From: Sycon ciliatum
Taxonomy: Eukaryota > Porifera > Calcarea > Leucosolenida > Sycettidae
Length of the DNA: 64,000 nucleotides
Direction: 5' to 3'
Assembly (NCBI RefSeq): GCF_964019385.1
Contig: NC_088643.1
Coordinates: 48,179,193-48,243,192, forward strand
The position numbers and the translations under genes were made by a program. This document shows, in pieces, positions 1-11,079 of this stretch. Positions within the stretch are counted from its first letter, which is position 1. The number at the start of each line of letters is the position of its first letter. The notes beneath the pieces were generated by a model. That model was not told the DNA's origin. It did not search any database and was given only the letters and a program-made list of their open reading frames with translations.

Positions 1-324
1 ATCTTCAGACAAAATGACAGTGGTCCCTGATCTCGAATCCTAAATACTCCAAACCAACTACATGCCGGCGCGAGCTCGGGTAAGGCACACAATCATATTT
101 AGTCCAGTGGTATTTACCAGCATAGTGACAACATTGTCGCCTTGGAAATTGGCAATTAGGCCAATACATCATAAACAAGGCAAAGGCCACGAAGCCATCG
201 ATTTCGCACCAGATACTTATCATCGTGAAATGCATCATGGGGAGATAGGACAAAAAGTGGTGTACTCAGCACAAAAAGGTGCACGTGTCAGCAACAAAGC
301 AGCGCAGCAGCATGTACGGGTCAG

Positions 325-520
325 CAGCACAGAGACACAAATACAGCAGCAGATACGACAAAGAGACAACACGTGCAGCCACATGTACACACAGAGACAC
401 AAATACAGCAGCAGGTACGACAAAGAGACAACACGTGCAGCCACATGTACACACAGAGACACAAATACAGCAGCAGGTGCGACAAAGAGATAACACGTGC
501 AGGCACATGTACAACACATG
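325..520. repeat. 62-bp tandem repeat, about 3 copies
   Basis: The block containing agagacacaaatacagcagc recurs at 331, 393 and 455, a fixed 62-bp period with few changes. Each unit also carries acacgtgcag and acatgtac. The period is not a multiple of three. The reading frames across it (mostly Thr/Gln or Cys/Val) change frame between units, so I do not treat it as coding. Confidence 0.85.
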
Positions 521-1539
521 TATGGTCATAGGAATTTATCGAGGATATTGAGAACTGCAGTGTTAACACTGGTGAGAAGTTACAACCAGTCATGAACAGC
601 ACCATACATTATCATGGGAAGCTATAACAGGCAAGAATAGTACACACACTACAGTCGATAAGTCTGCGCACATGAGCTGTGGCCGTGTAGAATATTCACA
701 CAAAGATGGTGAAGAGCACCATGGAGTCGGCACATTGAATTGGCAGACAATATTGCAAAGCCAGAAACTTGATGTCAGACAACGCATGCCTGACCTCACA
801 CCCTCAAATTGTGATTTAGTCTGCACGTCCACCATTTAATTTAGGTATCATTTATGTGCATGCTTCCAGTGTCCAACTCGCCTTTAGATACCACTCACTA
901 TCCCAGTGCACATCAGTTCAGCACTGCTGCCCTAGAAGCATTCACTGATTCAATGATTCAGCAGAGTAACAGTGATTGGTCATGGCTGGTCTAGCTCACC
1001 ATCCTATCCAACAAGTTCAATGCATGCCAACACATCATGCTCGGAATACTTCTTGCCGCCGAGGGTGAGATGCAGTTGAAGCTGTTGAAAATCATAAAAA
1101 TGTAGGTTTGCAGCGTACGGCAAACCGTAGTTATCGCGGACAACCGAGCAGCACGCAAAAGCCAGCGGCGTGGCTAGGCGCGCAATATTGGGGTGTCTGG
1201 CATGCAATGGCGGGCAGCTGTACTAGGGAAAGCCCAGGTCGCACCATGAGTACGCCTATATGCGCAAGCGAGATTATCCCATATTTGCATAAAGGTATCA
1301 GCTCTATCAATGCATTGTTTACTATGAACAGGGCTCATGGCGCCTAGTCTCTTTATTAGGAAGCAGGTCCTTTCATTGCACGAAAGGACTCTAACGTGCA
1401 TACTAAGCCTCAGCCAAGGTATGGTACTATCCGAGCATGCGAGATACACCTGTAACAAGGCGGTACTGTGAGAGGACTAGTGCCAGGCAGAGACAGGCGG
1501 TACGGCTAAACCGAATGCACTGACTGTGGACAGTTGTGA
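521..1539. other. no gene recognised
   Basis: Only short overlapping reading frames with ordinary composition are present, and none resembles a known protein. No repeat structure stands out. The upstream border of the LINE that follows is not sharp and may lie in the last 200 bases of this stretch. Confidence 0.5.
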
Positions 1540-1702
1540 CTTTTTCAGCTCCGTAGTGTTTGACAGCCCAGCCGGCAACAGGCCGGTCTGGAAGTAGGAC
1601 AGTAGTATTAGTGTGAATAGTGGCAGTGTAGGGTAGCATAGGGTAGTAGGGTAGCGTAGTGTAGGGGTGTAAGCAGTCAAAATCAGGGAGAACCTCTTCG
1701 CC

Positions 1703-2956
1703 ATGGGCGAGCTCGCAGGAGAGCCTGCGATGAAACTGCTCTGCTCCCTCCCGGGCATAGAGCAGACTCTGCTCAGCGTGCTGCAGACCCTGACGTCTCA
1801 TATCAGCGAGTCGAGGGATCGTGAGGGGCGTCTTCATCAGCGTGTGGACGATCTCTCCACGCATCTCCTAGCCCTACGTGAGGAATTTTGTTCACTGCAG
1901 AAATCCGCCATTGTTGTTCCCGACAAGGCCCCTGCACGATCTACTCAGCACCAAGTCCAAGGCGACAAATCTCGTACCCGTACGAAACCTCGTAACCGTC
2001 CTCCCCAGCAGGGCCAGCCTGACCCAGCTGCAGCAGCAAACCAGCTCGACCCAGCCGATGCAGATGCTGGACAACAGTCAGGGCAGATCGACGTGGCCTC
2101 TGGCTCTGCACAGCACGAAACCCGTACCCGTACGGACGACCCCGGCTTTGTCGATCCTGAGCCTGTGCAATCAGACTGCGAGAAGAGCCACCCTATCATG
2201 GCCGTCATCAAGGATGACAGTTGGAAATTAGTTGCGGCGGGCCCGCCAAGAAAGAAGCGATCTGTGTTCTTTGTGGGCAACTTGAGCCACGACTGCACAG
2301 TGGACAGTCTCACTGAGTTTGTACACCGTAGGTCGGAAAGCGTAGGGACGCCTGTCAAAGCCCACCAATGCAGCCTACATACAGCCGGAAACGGGCAAGT
2401 GTCAGCCAGGATATCGGTTGATGCCACCTCCAAGCTGACAGTGACGTCCGCCAATTTCTGGCCAAGGCCACTCTACTGCAGGCCATGGAGATTCCACACC
2501 TCCACAAATGCGAATGCAGCCAACAGCACCAGCAGCAGCAAGAGCAGCCGCCACAACAGGAACAACAACAGCACCAGCAGCAGCACCAGCAGTCGCCGCA
2601 GCAGCACCAGTAGTCACCGCAGCAGCACCAGCAGTCGCCGCAGCAGCAGCAGCAGCACCAGTAGTCACCGCAGCAGCACCAGCAGTCGCCGCAGCAGCAG
2701 TAGCGACAGTAGCACCAACCAGCTGGAAGCACAGCAGCATGATCAAGAGCAACAGCAACTTGGGATTGCCGCCACGATAAATGACTTCCTGAGCGCGAGT
2801 CGTGGCCTGTCCGCTGCCGGCACACCTGTAACCACGCCACACAGCCACAAACGTTCTTCTGCCGAGCGGTCACCTGATTCGCTGTCGCATGATGCGAAGC
2901 GTCCTGCCCAGCCTGGTGCGCAGCCACCCCGGCAGGATAACCAATCCTCACAATGA
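1703..2956 (+). CDS. LINE ORF1 protein (RNA-binding type, Ser-rich tail)
   Basis: This 417-codon frame starts in a strong context (gccATGG) just ahead of ORF2. Residues about 15-70 have heptad-like Leu spacing (IEQTLLSVLQTLTSHIS... LLALREEF), which suggests a short coiled coil for self-association. A basic Arg/Lys-Pro-Gln stretch follows. Near residue 190 the segment VFFVGNLSHDCTVDSLTEFV resembles the first strand and helix of an RRM-like fold, as in ORF1 proteins of some LINEs. The C-terminal third is almost pure Ser/Thr/Arg/Asn, encoded by a CAG/CAC/AGT trinucleotide run. No CCHC knuckle is visible. By family analogy the protein would bind element RNA and act as a chaperone. The role is inferred from position and composition; the ORF1 assignment itself is fairly secure. 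Confidence 0.7.
   Translation: MGELAGEPAMKLLCSLPGIEQTLLSVLQTLTSHISESRDREGRLHQRVDDLSTHLLALREEFCSLQKSAIVVPDKAPARSTQHQVQGDKSRTRTKPRNRPPQQGQPDPAAAANQLDPADADAGQQSGQIDVASGSAQHETRTRTDDPGFVDPEPVQSDCEKSHPIMAVIKDDSWKLVAAGPPRKKRSVFFVGNLSHDCTVDSLTEFVHRRSESVGTPVKAHQCSLHTAGNGQVSARISVDATSKLTVTSANFWPRPLYCRPWRFHTSTNANAANSTSSSKSSRHNRNNNSTSSSTSSRRSSTSSHRSSTSSRRSSSSSTSSHRSSTSSRRSSSSDSSTNQLEAQQHDQEQQQLGIAATINDFLSASRGLSAAGTPVTTPHSHKRSSAERSPDSLSHDAKRPAQPGAQPPRQDNQSSQ
2520..2712 (+). repeat. CAG/CAC trinucleotide-type repeat inside LINE ORF1
   Basis: This is an imperfect cagcagcaccagcagtcgcc pattern. In the ORF1 frame it reads as Ser/Thr/Arg runs. In other frames it reads as Ala- or Gln-rich, and on the minus strand as Cys- or Ala-rich, which explains several spurious overlapping frames. 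The repeat keeps the ORF1 frame open, so expansion has respected codons. Confidence 0.85.
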
Positions 2957-5874
2957 TGGCTCCAACACGTGCACGGCAACCACCTAGAATGCTCCGCCTC
3001 ATGCTGACAAATGCTTTCGGTATCTTGTCAAAACTTGGGGAGTTCCAAGCTTCTCTCAATGCCCACCACCCAGACATTGTCATCGTCACGGAGACAAAAG
3101 TCACGGAGGACAAGGCCACGCCTGCTGACCTCACATTCCCTGGATACTTCCCACCAGTTCGAAGGGACCGTACGGCCCAGGGGGGCGGTGTTGCTATCTG
3201 GATTCGGGCCGACCTGGCTTTCACAGAACTAGAATGTATTGATACTGGTGGAAATGAAATCCTGTGGGTTCGCCTCAAGACAGCAGCTGGCCCATCCATT
3301 GGAGTATGTGCTGTGTATCGCTCAGGTTCATCCGCTGATGGAGACATCTCTGCCCTAAACAGCATCAGCTCTGGCATAGATGATGCTAGGCAATGCTGCC
3401 AGAATATCATCGTTGCAGGTGACCTAAATGTACACAACCGGGAATGGCTAGGCAGCAGTAGAACTTCCCCTGCTGGTGAAGCTGCTGAAGATCTGTGTTA
3501 CCACCATTGCCTCAATCAGCATGTCCATGAGCCAACACGTGGCAATAATATCCTCGACCTCATAATGTCAGATATCCCTGGAAGCGTCATCTCAACTCTC
3601 CATCCACCTCTAGGGAAATCTGACCACGCAGTTGTGGTAACTGACTTTGAAGTTGCCCCCTCCTGTGACCGTCCCAGTAAGCGAACCGTGTGGCGCTACC
3701 AGAATGCTGACTGGCCTCGGCTACGGGCTTTCTTTCGGTCCACAAACTGGGTGTTGACTGATGACAACAGCATTGACGTCTCTTGTGTGAAACTCACACA
3801 GAAGATCAAAGAGGGCATGCAGATATTCATCCCGTCCAAAACCCTGAAGCTACGCCAGGGAGACCCAGCCTGGTGGTCACCTGAGTGCCAGGAAGCTGTT
3901 GACAGGAAGCAACGTGCCTGGCGACGTCACCGATCTTCGCCCAACAATGCACACCTGCGGCTGGCCTACTCTATGGCAACAGGTGAAGCAACAAACTGTC
4001 TGCACAGAGCCAAGCAAGCGCACACTACCAGTATCCGCCGAAAGATAAGAGAAGGTGCCCTTTCCAGCCGACAATGGTGGACAACCGTCAAGCGAGCAGG
4101 TGGGCAAGGACACCGCTCTGCAGACATACCTGTTCTGCGTGCGTCGAACGGAACTGAGCACACCACCTGCAGCGAAAAGGCCGAAGCATTCGGGCAGTAT
4201 TTCTCCGCAAAGTGCAGTCTTGGTGACAACGACTTGCAAGCCAACAGCCTCCCTCCAGTCCGCCCCCGATCTCAAGCCCAACTCCGCAATGTCCACTTTC
4301 GGCCAAGCACGGTTGAGCGGAAGCTGAGGCAACTCCACCCCGCCAAAGCCACGGGTCCAGATGGCATCCCCGGGCGTGTACTCCGGCAATGCAGCAAAGA
4401 GCTGGCTGCACCAGTGTCGCGGCTCTTTTCGCAGGCCTTCCACCAAGGTCGGCAACCTACAATGTGGAAGACGGCAATGGTTGTGCCGGTGCACAAGAAA
4501 AAATCCAAGTCTGATGTTAAGAACTACCGCCCGATCTCCCTCCTCTCTATTCTGTCAAAAGTCATGGAGGCCATTATTAACCACTCAATCCGACAGTTCC
4601 TGGAGGCACACAACATCTTATCGAAAAGTCAGTATGGCTTCCGCAGCCAACTCGGCACCCAGGACATACTCACGCTACTCAACTACCAATGGAGTCGCGT
4701 TGCAGCCAGAGGTGGTGTAGTTCGAGTCATTGCAGTTGATGTGGCTGGCGCATTCGACCGCGTCTCTCATGTAGGCGTTTTGCACAAGGCACAATGCTAT
4801 GGTGTAACTGGTCCACTTCTCGCTTGGCTGAGGGATTACCTGACTGATCGTCACTTGAGGGTTGCAGTTGGAGGTGAACTTTCCAGTCCGTACCCGACCA
4901 AAGCTGGCGTGCCGCAGGGCAGTATCCTTGGCCCCACCCTGTTCATCCTCTACACCAATGATGGCGAGGACCACCTCCCACCAGGTATGGAGCTAGCAGC
5001 CTACGCTGACGACACCACTCTCTTCCACTGCCTCACATCAAGAGCTGACATTGACTGTGGCTCCGAGCTCCTCCAGCAGGGCATTGATGCGTTTTCCCGT
5101 TGGGGACATAAGTGGAGGATCAAATTTGAGCCCTCCAAGACGCAGGCTATGTCTATAGGCCACCATCGCCAGCCCTGGGAGCTCCCTCGAGCAACATTTG
5201 ACGGCACACCGGTCAGTGAAGAGAGTCGGCTGAAACTCCTGGGAGTCACCTTTGACGACACCCTGAGCTACTCCTTCCACCTCCGCTCCCTAGCTTCCCG
5301 TGCTAACCAGCGGATCGGCTTCCTGAAGCGAGCGTCTCCCATTCTGGACGCCGAGAGCCGCCAACGTGTCTACAACGGCTTTGTGCGACCCACACTCGAG
5401 TATTGCCCCTTAGTGTGGATGGGCTCACCCTCGTCCCATCTTAAGAAGCTGGACCAGATCCAGCGAAGGGCCCTCCACATCATCGGAGCAGGTACTTGGC
5501 TCCCTAGCCTGGCACTCCGTCGCCTGGTAGCTGCACTTGCCTATACCTACAAGCTCTGCTATCTAGATGCATCCAGCCCTCTGAAGCAGATGCTGCCTAA
5601 ACCAGCCACTCACCGTGCCCCCGAGACAAGACCTACCCGTCAGTCTCTCCAGCTGCAGGATTCCCATCCATACCAGATGACAACTGGTCTGCCTGCCAAC
5701 ACCCGGAATAGCTGTCTCCAAGGATTCCCTGCTTGCACCGTTGCAACATGGAATGCCCTGCCACCAGACCTGTTCCACCGCCCACCCGCCCAGCCTCACA
5801 TGCAAAGCTTTAAGAAAAAGGTGTACCGTCACCTTCTTGCTCAGGACTGGCTCTCTGCTACTGATGCACTTTGA
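2953..5874 (+). CDS. LINE ORF2: AP endonuclease and reverse transcriptase
   Basis: The 973-residue protein begins at the ATG that overlaps the ORF1 stop (ATGA). Residues about 15-235 form an APE-like endonuclease: the N-terminal Asn motif (LTNAFGILSKLGEF), the Glu motif (IVIVTETKV), the GDLNVHNREW motif and the late GKSDHAVVV motif with the conserved Ser-Asp-His. The reverse transcriptase occupies roughly 440-780, with NYRPISLLSILSKVME, the first catalytic Asp in AVDVAGAFDRV, GVPQGSILGP and the active-site AAYADDTTLF. The C-terminal part contains the LEYCPLVWMGSP and LDQIQRRAL segments common in CR1/L2-like elements, and ends DWLSATDAL. The expected role is nicking target DNA and copying element RNA in place. 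All core motifs are present and no stop interrupts the frame. Confidence 0.95.
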   Translation: MMAPTRARQPPRMLRLMLTNAFGILSKLGEFQASLNAHHPDIVIVTETKVTEDKATPADLTFPGYFPPVRRDRTAQGGGVAIWIRADLAFTELECIDTGGNEILWVRLKTAAGPSIGVCAVYRSGSSADGDISALNSISSGIDDARQCCQNIIVAGDLNVHNREWLGSSRTSPAGEAAEDLCYHHCLNQHVHEPTRGNNILDLIMSDIPGSVISTLHPPLGKSDHAVVVTDFEVAPSCDRPSKRTVWRYQNADWPRLRAFFRSTNWVLTDDNSIDVSCVKLTQKIKEGMQIFIPSKTLKLRQGDPAWWSPECQEAVDRKQRAWRRHRSSPNNAHLRLAYSMATGEATNCLHRAKQAHTTSIRRKIREGALSSRQWWTTVKRAGGQGHRSADIPVLRASNGTEHTTCSEKAEAFGQYFSAKCSLGDNDLQANSLPPVRPRSQAQLRNVHFRPSTVERKLRQLHPAKATGPDGIPGRVLRQCSKELAAPVSRLFSQAFHQGRQPTMWKTAMVVPVHKKKSKSDVKNYRPISLLSILSKVMEAIINHSIRQFLEAHNILSKSQYGFRSQLGTQDILTLLNYQWSRVAARGGVVRVIAVDVAGAFDRVSHVGVLHKAQCYGVTGPLLAWLRDYLTDRHLRVAVGGELSSPYPTKAGVPQGSILGPTLFILYTNDGEDHLPPGMELAAYADDTTLFHCLTSRADIDCGSELLQQGIDAFSRWGHKWRIKFEPSKTQAMSIGHHRQPWELPRATFDGTPVSEESRLKLLGVTFDDTLSYSFHLRSLASRANQRIGFLKRASPILDAESRQRVYNGFVRPTLEYCPLVWMGSPSSHLKKLDQIQRRALHIIGAGTWLPSLALRRLVAALAYTYKLCYLDASSPLKQMLPKPATHRAPETRPTRQSLQLQDSHPYQMTTGLPANTRNSCLQGFPACTVATWNALPPDLFHRPPAQPHMQSFKKKVYRHLLAQDWLSATDAL

Positions 5875-6037
5875 ATCTGCTCGCCAACGCTTTCCCTGTT
5901 CTTATTAGTGTTCAACTGCTTACCTTATAACCCTGCTGTCATCATCACCAATATTCTGATTCTCATGCACATATCCCAGAACCTGCTATCCTTCGCAGTC
6001 CCCATCACCAAGAGCACTGTGCTCTTCTATCTCCCAG

Positions 6038-6510
<473 letters not shown>

Positions 6511-6689
6511 CTTCCCCCATCTCCCGATAATTATTAGCCCCCGTTTTCTTTCGACGCGTTTGCTGTGCAGTGAAGCCGAGACCCTAGGTCGGTGGAGCAC
6601 ATCAGACCCCGTCACCACGTCCACGATTCATGCCTGCGATGCTGCACCGCTGCTTTGCATGTCATGATTGGAAGCTGTGGCCTTAGTAG

Positions 6690-6726
<37 letters not shown>
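6690..6726 (+). repeat. A37 homopolymer
   Basis: An uninterrupted run of 37 A follows gtggccttagtag. It could be the tail of a small retroposed sequence on the plus strand, perhaps beginning after the CT tract. I found no matching short duplication on both sides, so this stays open. The rest of 6511-7243 shows no gene. Confidence 0.8.
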
Positions 6727-6727
<1 letters not shown>

Positions 6728-7243
6728 CATTTCCACGTATGGAAGAGGCGAAGTCCCCGGTTGCCACTGGATCCAGGATAACAGACACCAAAATGCTTAG
6801 AATTACGGGAAATATGGCGCGAGAGCGCACCAGGTAAGGCGGGACGCGGGCAGGAAGACAGCAAATAGAGAACCGGGCATGGGCCGCATAGGCGCGTGGC
6901 AAGTGCAAATAGCGTAACGGACGTGCTCACGAGGGCCACCACACGAGAGTATGGCAGCATGAGCAGAGTACGAGAGTACGATGCCGGGTCAACGCAGGGC
7001 GGACGAAGCTGTGGTAGTGCAACAGCACGAGGCACCTCAGTAGTTGGAGGTGGCAAACGAAGTGACAGCATCATTATTGGCAGATAGCAGTAGCAGTTAG
7101 GCGTGATTTTTTCTTTCTTTTTTTCTTCAATACTATCAACCAGGAACAGCAGGCAACCCTCGTTTCACAATGGTGATTGCATAATCACATGCCAAAAACA
7201 ACAAAAAGCAACGACATTCTATGTTGCTATGATGGGTGTGTCT

Positions 7244-7282
7244 GGGGGGGGGGGGGGGGGGGGGGGGGTGGGGGGGGGGGGG
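7244..7282. repeat. Poly-G tract (G25, T, G13)
   Basis: A nearly pure G run with one T. Runs of this length are prone to assembly and copy-number error. Seven or more G or C runs of at least 15 bases occur in this window. Confidence 0.95.
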
Positions 7283-7490
7283 TGATAACTAGTATATTGC
7301 ACTTTCCCATGAGCGCCATGTATAACATTACTGGATCATGTGGACAGTGGATTGTCCAGGATTTTCTAAATGGCCGGTTCCCAGTTTGAGCCCCGTGCTA
7401 AGGTGTCCCACCACGAATCTGCCTTCTAACCTCAAGCTGAGCGTGACCCATTACTTGCAGAACAAGTTCTCTAGCTACTGTATGACTTAC

Positions 7491-7801
7491 TTGTCCCATC
7501 CTTCGTCTGCACACAAATCCAAAGTGACTAGCTCCAGTAGACTTTCTTCTTCTCCATCCCTGCGACTCAGGCCTTGTGATACACTGGACTCAGCTATACG
7601 CCTCACAACGTCGTATCGGGGTGAGCGCACATCTCCTCTCACCGACGCCCTCACGCGGTACGCTGGTCGCTGCTCGTCCCCTACTCTCACTCGAAGCAGG
7701 TCGCTAATGATACGAGACGCCACATATCCCGAGGCACCAGTAACCAGAACCACTTCTGGGGTTTCGTTCTTGTGACGTTGCCCAATTCTTTCTGCCATCA
7801 T
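7491..7801 (-). CDS. First exon of an extended SDR (dihydroflavonol-reductase-like) gene
   Basis: The exon starts at an ATG and encodes about 103 residues. Residues 16-26 (EVVLVTGASGY) hold the nucleotide-binding TGxxGxx motif and first strand of an extended short-chain dehydrogenase/reductase. A YRVRASVRGD segment follows, the usual second strand that selects NADP. LLELVTLDLCADEGWDK at the end matches the fourth strand with its acidic Asp and the following Gly-Trp-Asp. The frame meets a stop only after a clean splice donor, GTAAGT at 7490-7485, so this is a 5' exon and not a complete protein. The remaining exons, with the catalytic YxxxK, should lie at lower coordinates on the minus strand. 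I could not find them between 1 and 7490, where a LINE and microsatellites now sit. The gene may be cut short or have long introns. Confidence 0.7.
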
Positions 7802-9307
7802 TTACCCTGAACGGCTTTCTTCTTTCACGTCGGGTCCTCAATTTACCAATTACTTGCAAGGCATGTGTCCTAGTTCACAAATCAAAATGGAATTTTACTG
7901 CACATAATCTCTTCACCGTATTGGACAGCTATTAGTCTTTATAAGTGTCACGCCTGTTTCCTAGCAAGAGCGAAACCTCGGGCTACGTAAGTCGTTCGGT
8001 GTGGAAGAAGAGAGGGGGGTGCAAGGCAGCTTTTATCTATTTTACAGTTTGTCTCCGCTCTACCTAGTACTTGGACCGATTGGTATTTCTCAAGATTTGT
8101 GGGACAAAAGGTTCTGTTGCTTGGCTAGAATAATTTCACAATGAACAATAATAATATTATTATTAGCGAATTATTTCGGAAACTATGTTCTCTGCTGCTG
8201 TTCACAGCGCACGTGACGTGCGCTACGACTGTACAGTCATGTACTGTACTAGTACTGAGTACTGTACTACCGTACTGGCAATAATTATAATAATAATAAT
8301 TATGGTCGCAGTGCATACCATGAAGCGTTTATACATTGCGTCATTGGCACATGTAACTGTTGTTTACCGCACGCAGGGCGTTACATGCAAAGTCGCACAG
8401 GAGCCGTTAGGTTTCTATATTGCCGCAGTCCTTTTTTTTTGCCACGCGGTACACCTGGTACACGTGCTTTCACAGTTTTCAGCCTTTGCATGCAGTGCAA
8501 ACTGCAATGAAAAGATCGCCGCACCCCGCCGGACGCGCGTTACGAACGCAACGAAAATTTGTCGCACTAGCCTGGTCGCGCGTTACGCCGCACCCGGGTA
8601 CCCCCCTGCGTTACGCGTTACGCGGCAACATATATTGCCAGTACTCGTACGGTCGGGCATTGGTTGTGAGACTTACCACCTCACCCTCGCCGTTAGGCGC
8701 TGCATCTGCCACCCTGGGGTAGCACGGGCATGGTGCCAGTGCAGGCTGTCGTAATAAAACGACTCATCCGTGTTCCATTCCCGGCCCGTGCATGGTACAT
8801 GCATGGTGCGACGGCACAATGACAGCTGTCGCAAATCACACTGTGTATTACACGTGTTTTTTGGTGATTCCTGGTAAGCTGCTAGCTTTTCCCTACTCGA
8901 AGATGTTGCCGCCGCGAAATCTGGGGGTTTGTGTTCGTCCTGGCGAAAACCGTGTTTTGATCCGTTGAGGGAGACGCTAGACGAGAGATACAGTGCGAAG
9001 ACGTACGATCTGTCCGAGAATCGGCGAAGAAGAAAGCTTCGCAGACTACCCGTAGTGGTTGGGAACAGAATGGAACATATACCAGTCGATGCCTGTCATG
9101 GTAGGGATGACTGCTACGAAGTTTTAGCCCCATGCTCCCCAGCGCTTTTTAGCGCCCGACGATAATTACCAAATTTCATCGATTTTCCATGTGGATCAAA
9201 GCATAGTCTCCTCAATCTTCTCCAGTCGAGCTGAGTCTGGACGCTACAAAGTCGAGACGCGAAAAGAGAACATGCATGAACACACAGGAGCATCACATGC
9301 AGCTGCA
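7802..9307. other. Intergenic, no gene recognised
   Basis: This stretch probably contains the promoter of the SDR exon just to its left, but I can point to no defined element. At 8155-8300 there are AT-rich ATT/AAT runs and clustered GTACTGTAC palindromes. From 8520 to 8640 the motif gcgttacg recurs several times in a CpG-rich patch. No protein-like frame was found. Confidence 0.5.
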
Positions 9308-9645
9308 TAGGGCTTGAAAGTGCTACGTCACAGCATAGCAACAATTTCAAAAATACAAAAACTGGGTCCACTTGGATCCAGTTTTTGTATGGATCCAAGC
9401 ACATTTCAAGCGGTCTTACCCACAGCATGGTGATGTAGCCAGTGAAACTGACTGATTTGGCTACTGGGGGCGGGGTTACAACTGGTGGCGAAATAAAAGT
9501 CACACCTGCATGCGACATGAGTGGGTTGCTATGCACCCACATACTTAGGCAATAGCAAAGTCACACCTTAGTGGATCCAAAAATAGAAATCTGCTGTCAA
9601 CTTACTACTCCCTGGCCGTTTTGACGTCATCACTTTCAAGCCCTA
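9308..9645. mobile_element. Non-autonomous TIR element (MITE), hAT-like ends
   Basis: The ends are inverted copies of tagggcttgaaagtg, followed a few bases in on both sides by acgtca. No coding capacity is visible. A small internal hairpin (tacaaaaactgg with ccagtttttgta) lies at 9352-9393. The tagggc...gcccta termini suggest the hAT group, but the eight bases on each side do not match convincingly. A single related end (agggcttgaaagtg) occurs near 63303. Confidence 0.65.
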
Positions 9646-10169
9646 TTCTGCCTTGACGAAGCTGAGAACATTACCAGCACCACGCATTTGGAAGACATTT
9701 CAAAGAAGACGAAGAACTACATATCTGCGTTCAAAAAAGCCTCTGTAGACTGTACTGTGTGTGTGCATGCAGTATGCATGCATGCATGCGCGAAGCACGG
9801 GGTCCGCGGATCAACTTCGCTCAAAATCATTGTGCCACACGGGTTGTATGATTTGTGTGCGATCATGGTCTTTCTTCTTGACAAACAAAAGTGAAGTTTT
9901 TCGATCTTCAAATCGCCATAGCGTCCTTGTCATGACTCCAAATCAGCTGAAACTTTCCAGAAGGAATGAAAATGCCATGCTGAATCGATTGGTACCATTT
10001 TCGAAGGGTTTCCTTGAAAAATAAAATTTAGCCTGCACTGTTGGCAATGGTGGTGGCCTGGCACATGCGAAACTTCCTAAGCTGGTTGTGTTTCTCAACG
10101 CAATTGTATAGCCGGTGGTAACGCGGACGTGCAAGCTTTACTTTTTACGGTAGTACTACTACTAGTACT

Positions 10170-10911
10170 AGTGTGGCTTTGCGCTAAATAAAGCATGTTT
10201 CCGGGATGGTCTCGCCCTGCGCTATGGCTGGGGTATTGACGGCCTCCCACCAACTAACTTACTTGTGTGTGTGGTAGAGACATGTCTGTCGACCATGCAT
10301 TGACATGCCCTACAGGGGGCTACCCAAGTCTGCGACATAATGAGCTTCGTGATGTGCTGGTGGAGGTGATGACTTCTGCCATCCCGGATGTTCAAACAGA
10401 GCCACCGCTTTTGCCTTTGGATGGTGAACAACTTCACGGCGCTACCGCTAATCTTGCTGCAGAGGCTCGATTGGATATCCGTGCAAGGGGCTTTTGGTCG
10501 CCACAGCAAGATGCATTCTTTGATGTGAGGGTCACTCACCCCTTCGGCGTCTTTGCTGTCGCGACAGGAGGTCCTTGCACAGATTTCCCGGAATGAACAT
10601 CAGAAGAAGCGGGCCTATCTTCAGCGTGTTGTCGATGTCGAGAGGGGGTCATTCCATTCACTCCGCTCGTATTTTCGACAAACGGCGTATGTGGCACGGA
10701 GTGCTCTCGTGCATTGAAGAACATTGTTCAGCTGGTGGTTAACAAGCATAGTGACCTCCAGTACGCTGTTGTGATGGCACAGCTACGCTGCAAAATTGCA
10801 TTTGTTTTGCTGAGGTGGTCAATCACGTGCCTCCGTGGTTGCAGAGCGTCTTACTTGAGGAAGAGAATAGGCCCATCTTTTCTCGACCAATGTCGCCTTC
10901 TGTCCATGTAA
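10170..10911 (+). pseudogene. Broken 3' end of a reverse-transcriptase element (His/Cys plus KRAY...ECL-type C-terminal region)
   Basis: Translated pieces read FRDGLALRYGWGIDGLPP, then SVDHALTCPTGGYPSLRHNE, EARLDIRARGFWSPQQDAFF, DVRV, then KKRAYLQRVVDVERGSF and a tail with VMAQLRCKIAFVLLRWSI. This order is the C-terminal region of a repetitive RT-encoding protein family that I recognise from sponge, cnidarian and algal genomes; I am not sure of its formal clade name. The pieces are in different frames (one shift near 10265, another near 10580), and the middle is eroded. The RT core itself is absent, so the copy is 5'-truncated. A second fragment of the same family lies at 27284-27838. Confidence 0.7.
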
Positions 10912-11079
10912 CCGCCTTCGGTATTCATATGTTGGCCTATTTAACATTGGCATGCTCTGCGGATTTGTAGGCATGCTAGGCAATTTAAATATTATCCTGC
11001 AAAGTATTTTGTAGGTGCGTGACTACTACGTCATGTACTACAATTGGTACATGACTTAATGGCTCTTCTTCAATCAATT

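Noticed and set aside
2355-3437. 360-codon minus-strand frame, Cys-rich in the middle
   Set aside because: It is the complement of the LINE ORF1 repeat and ORF2 start; the Cys run comes from the trinucleotide repeat.
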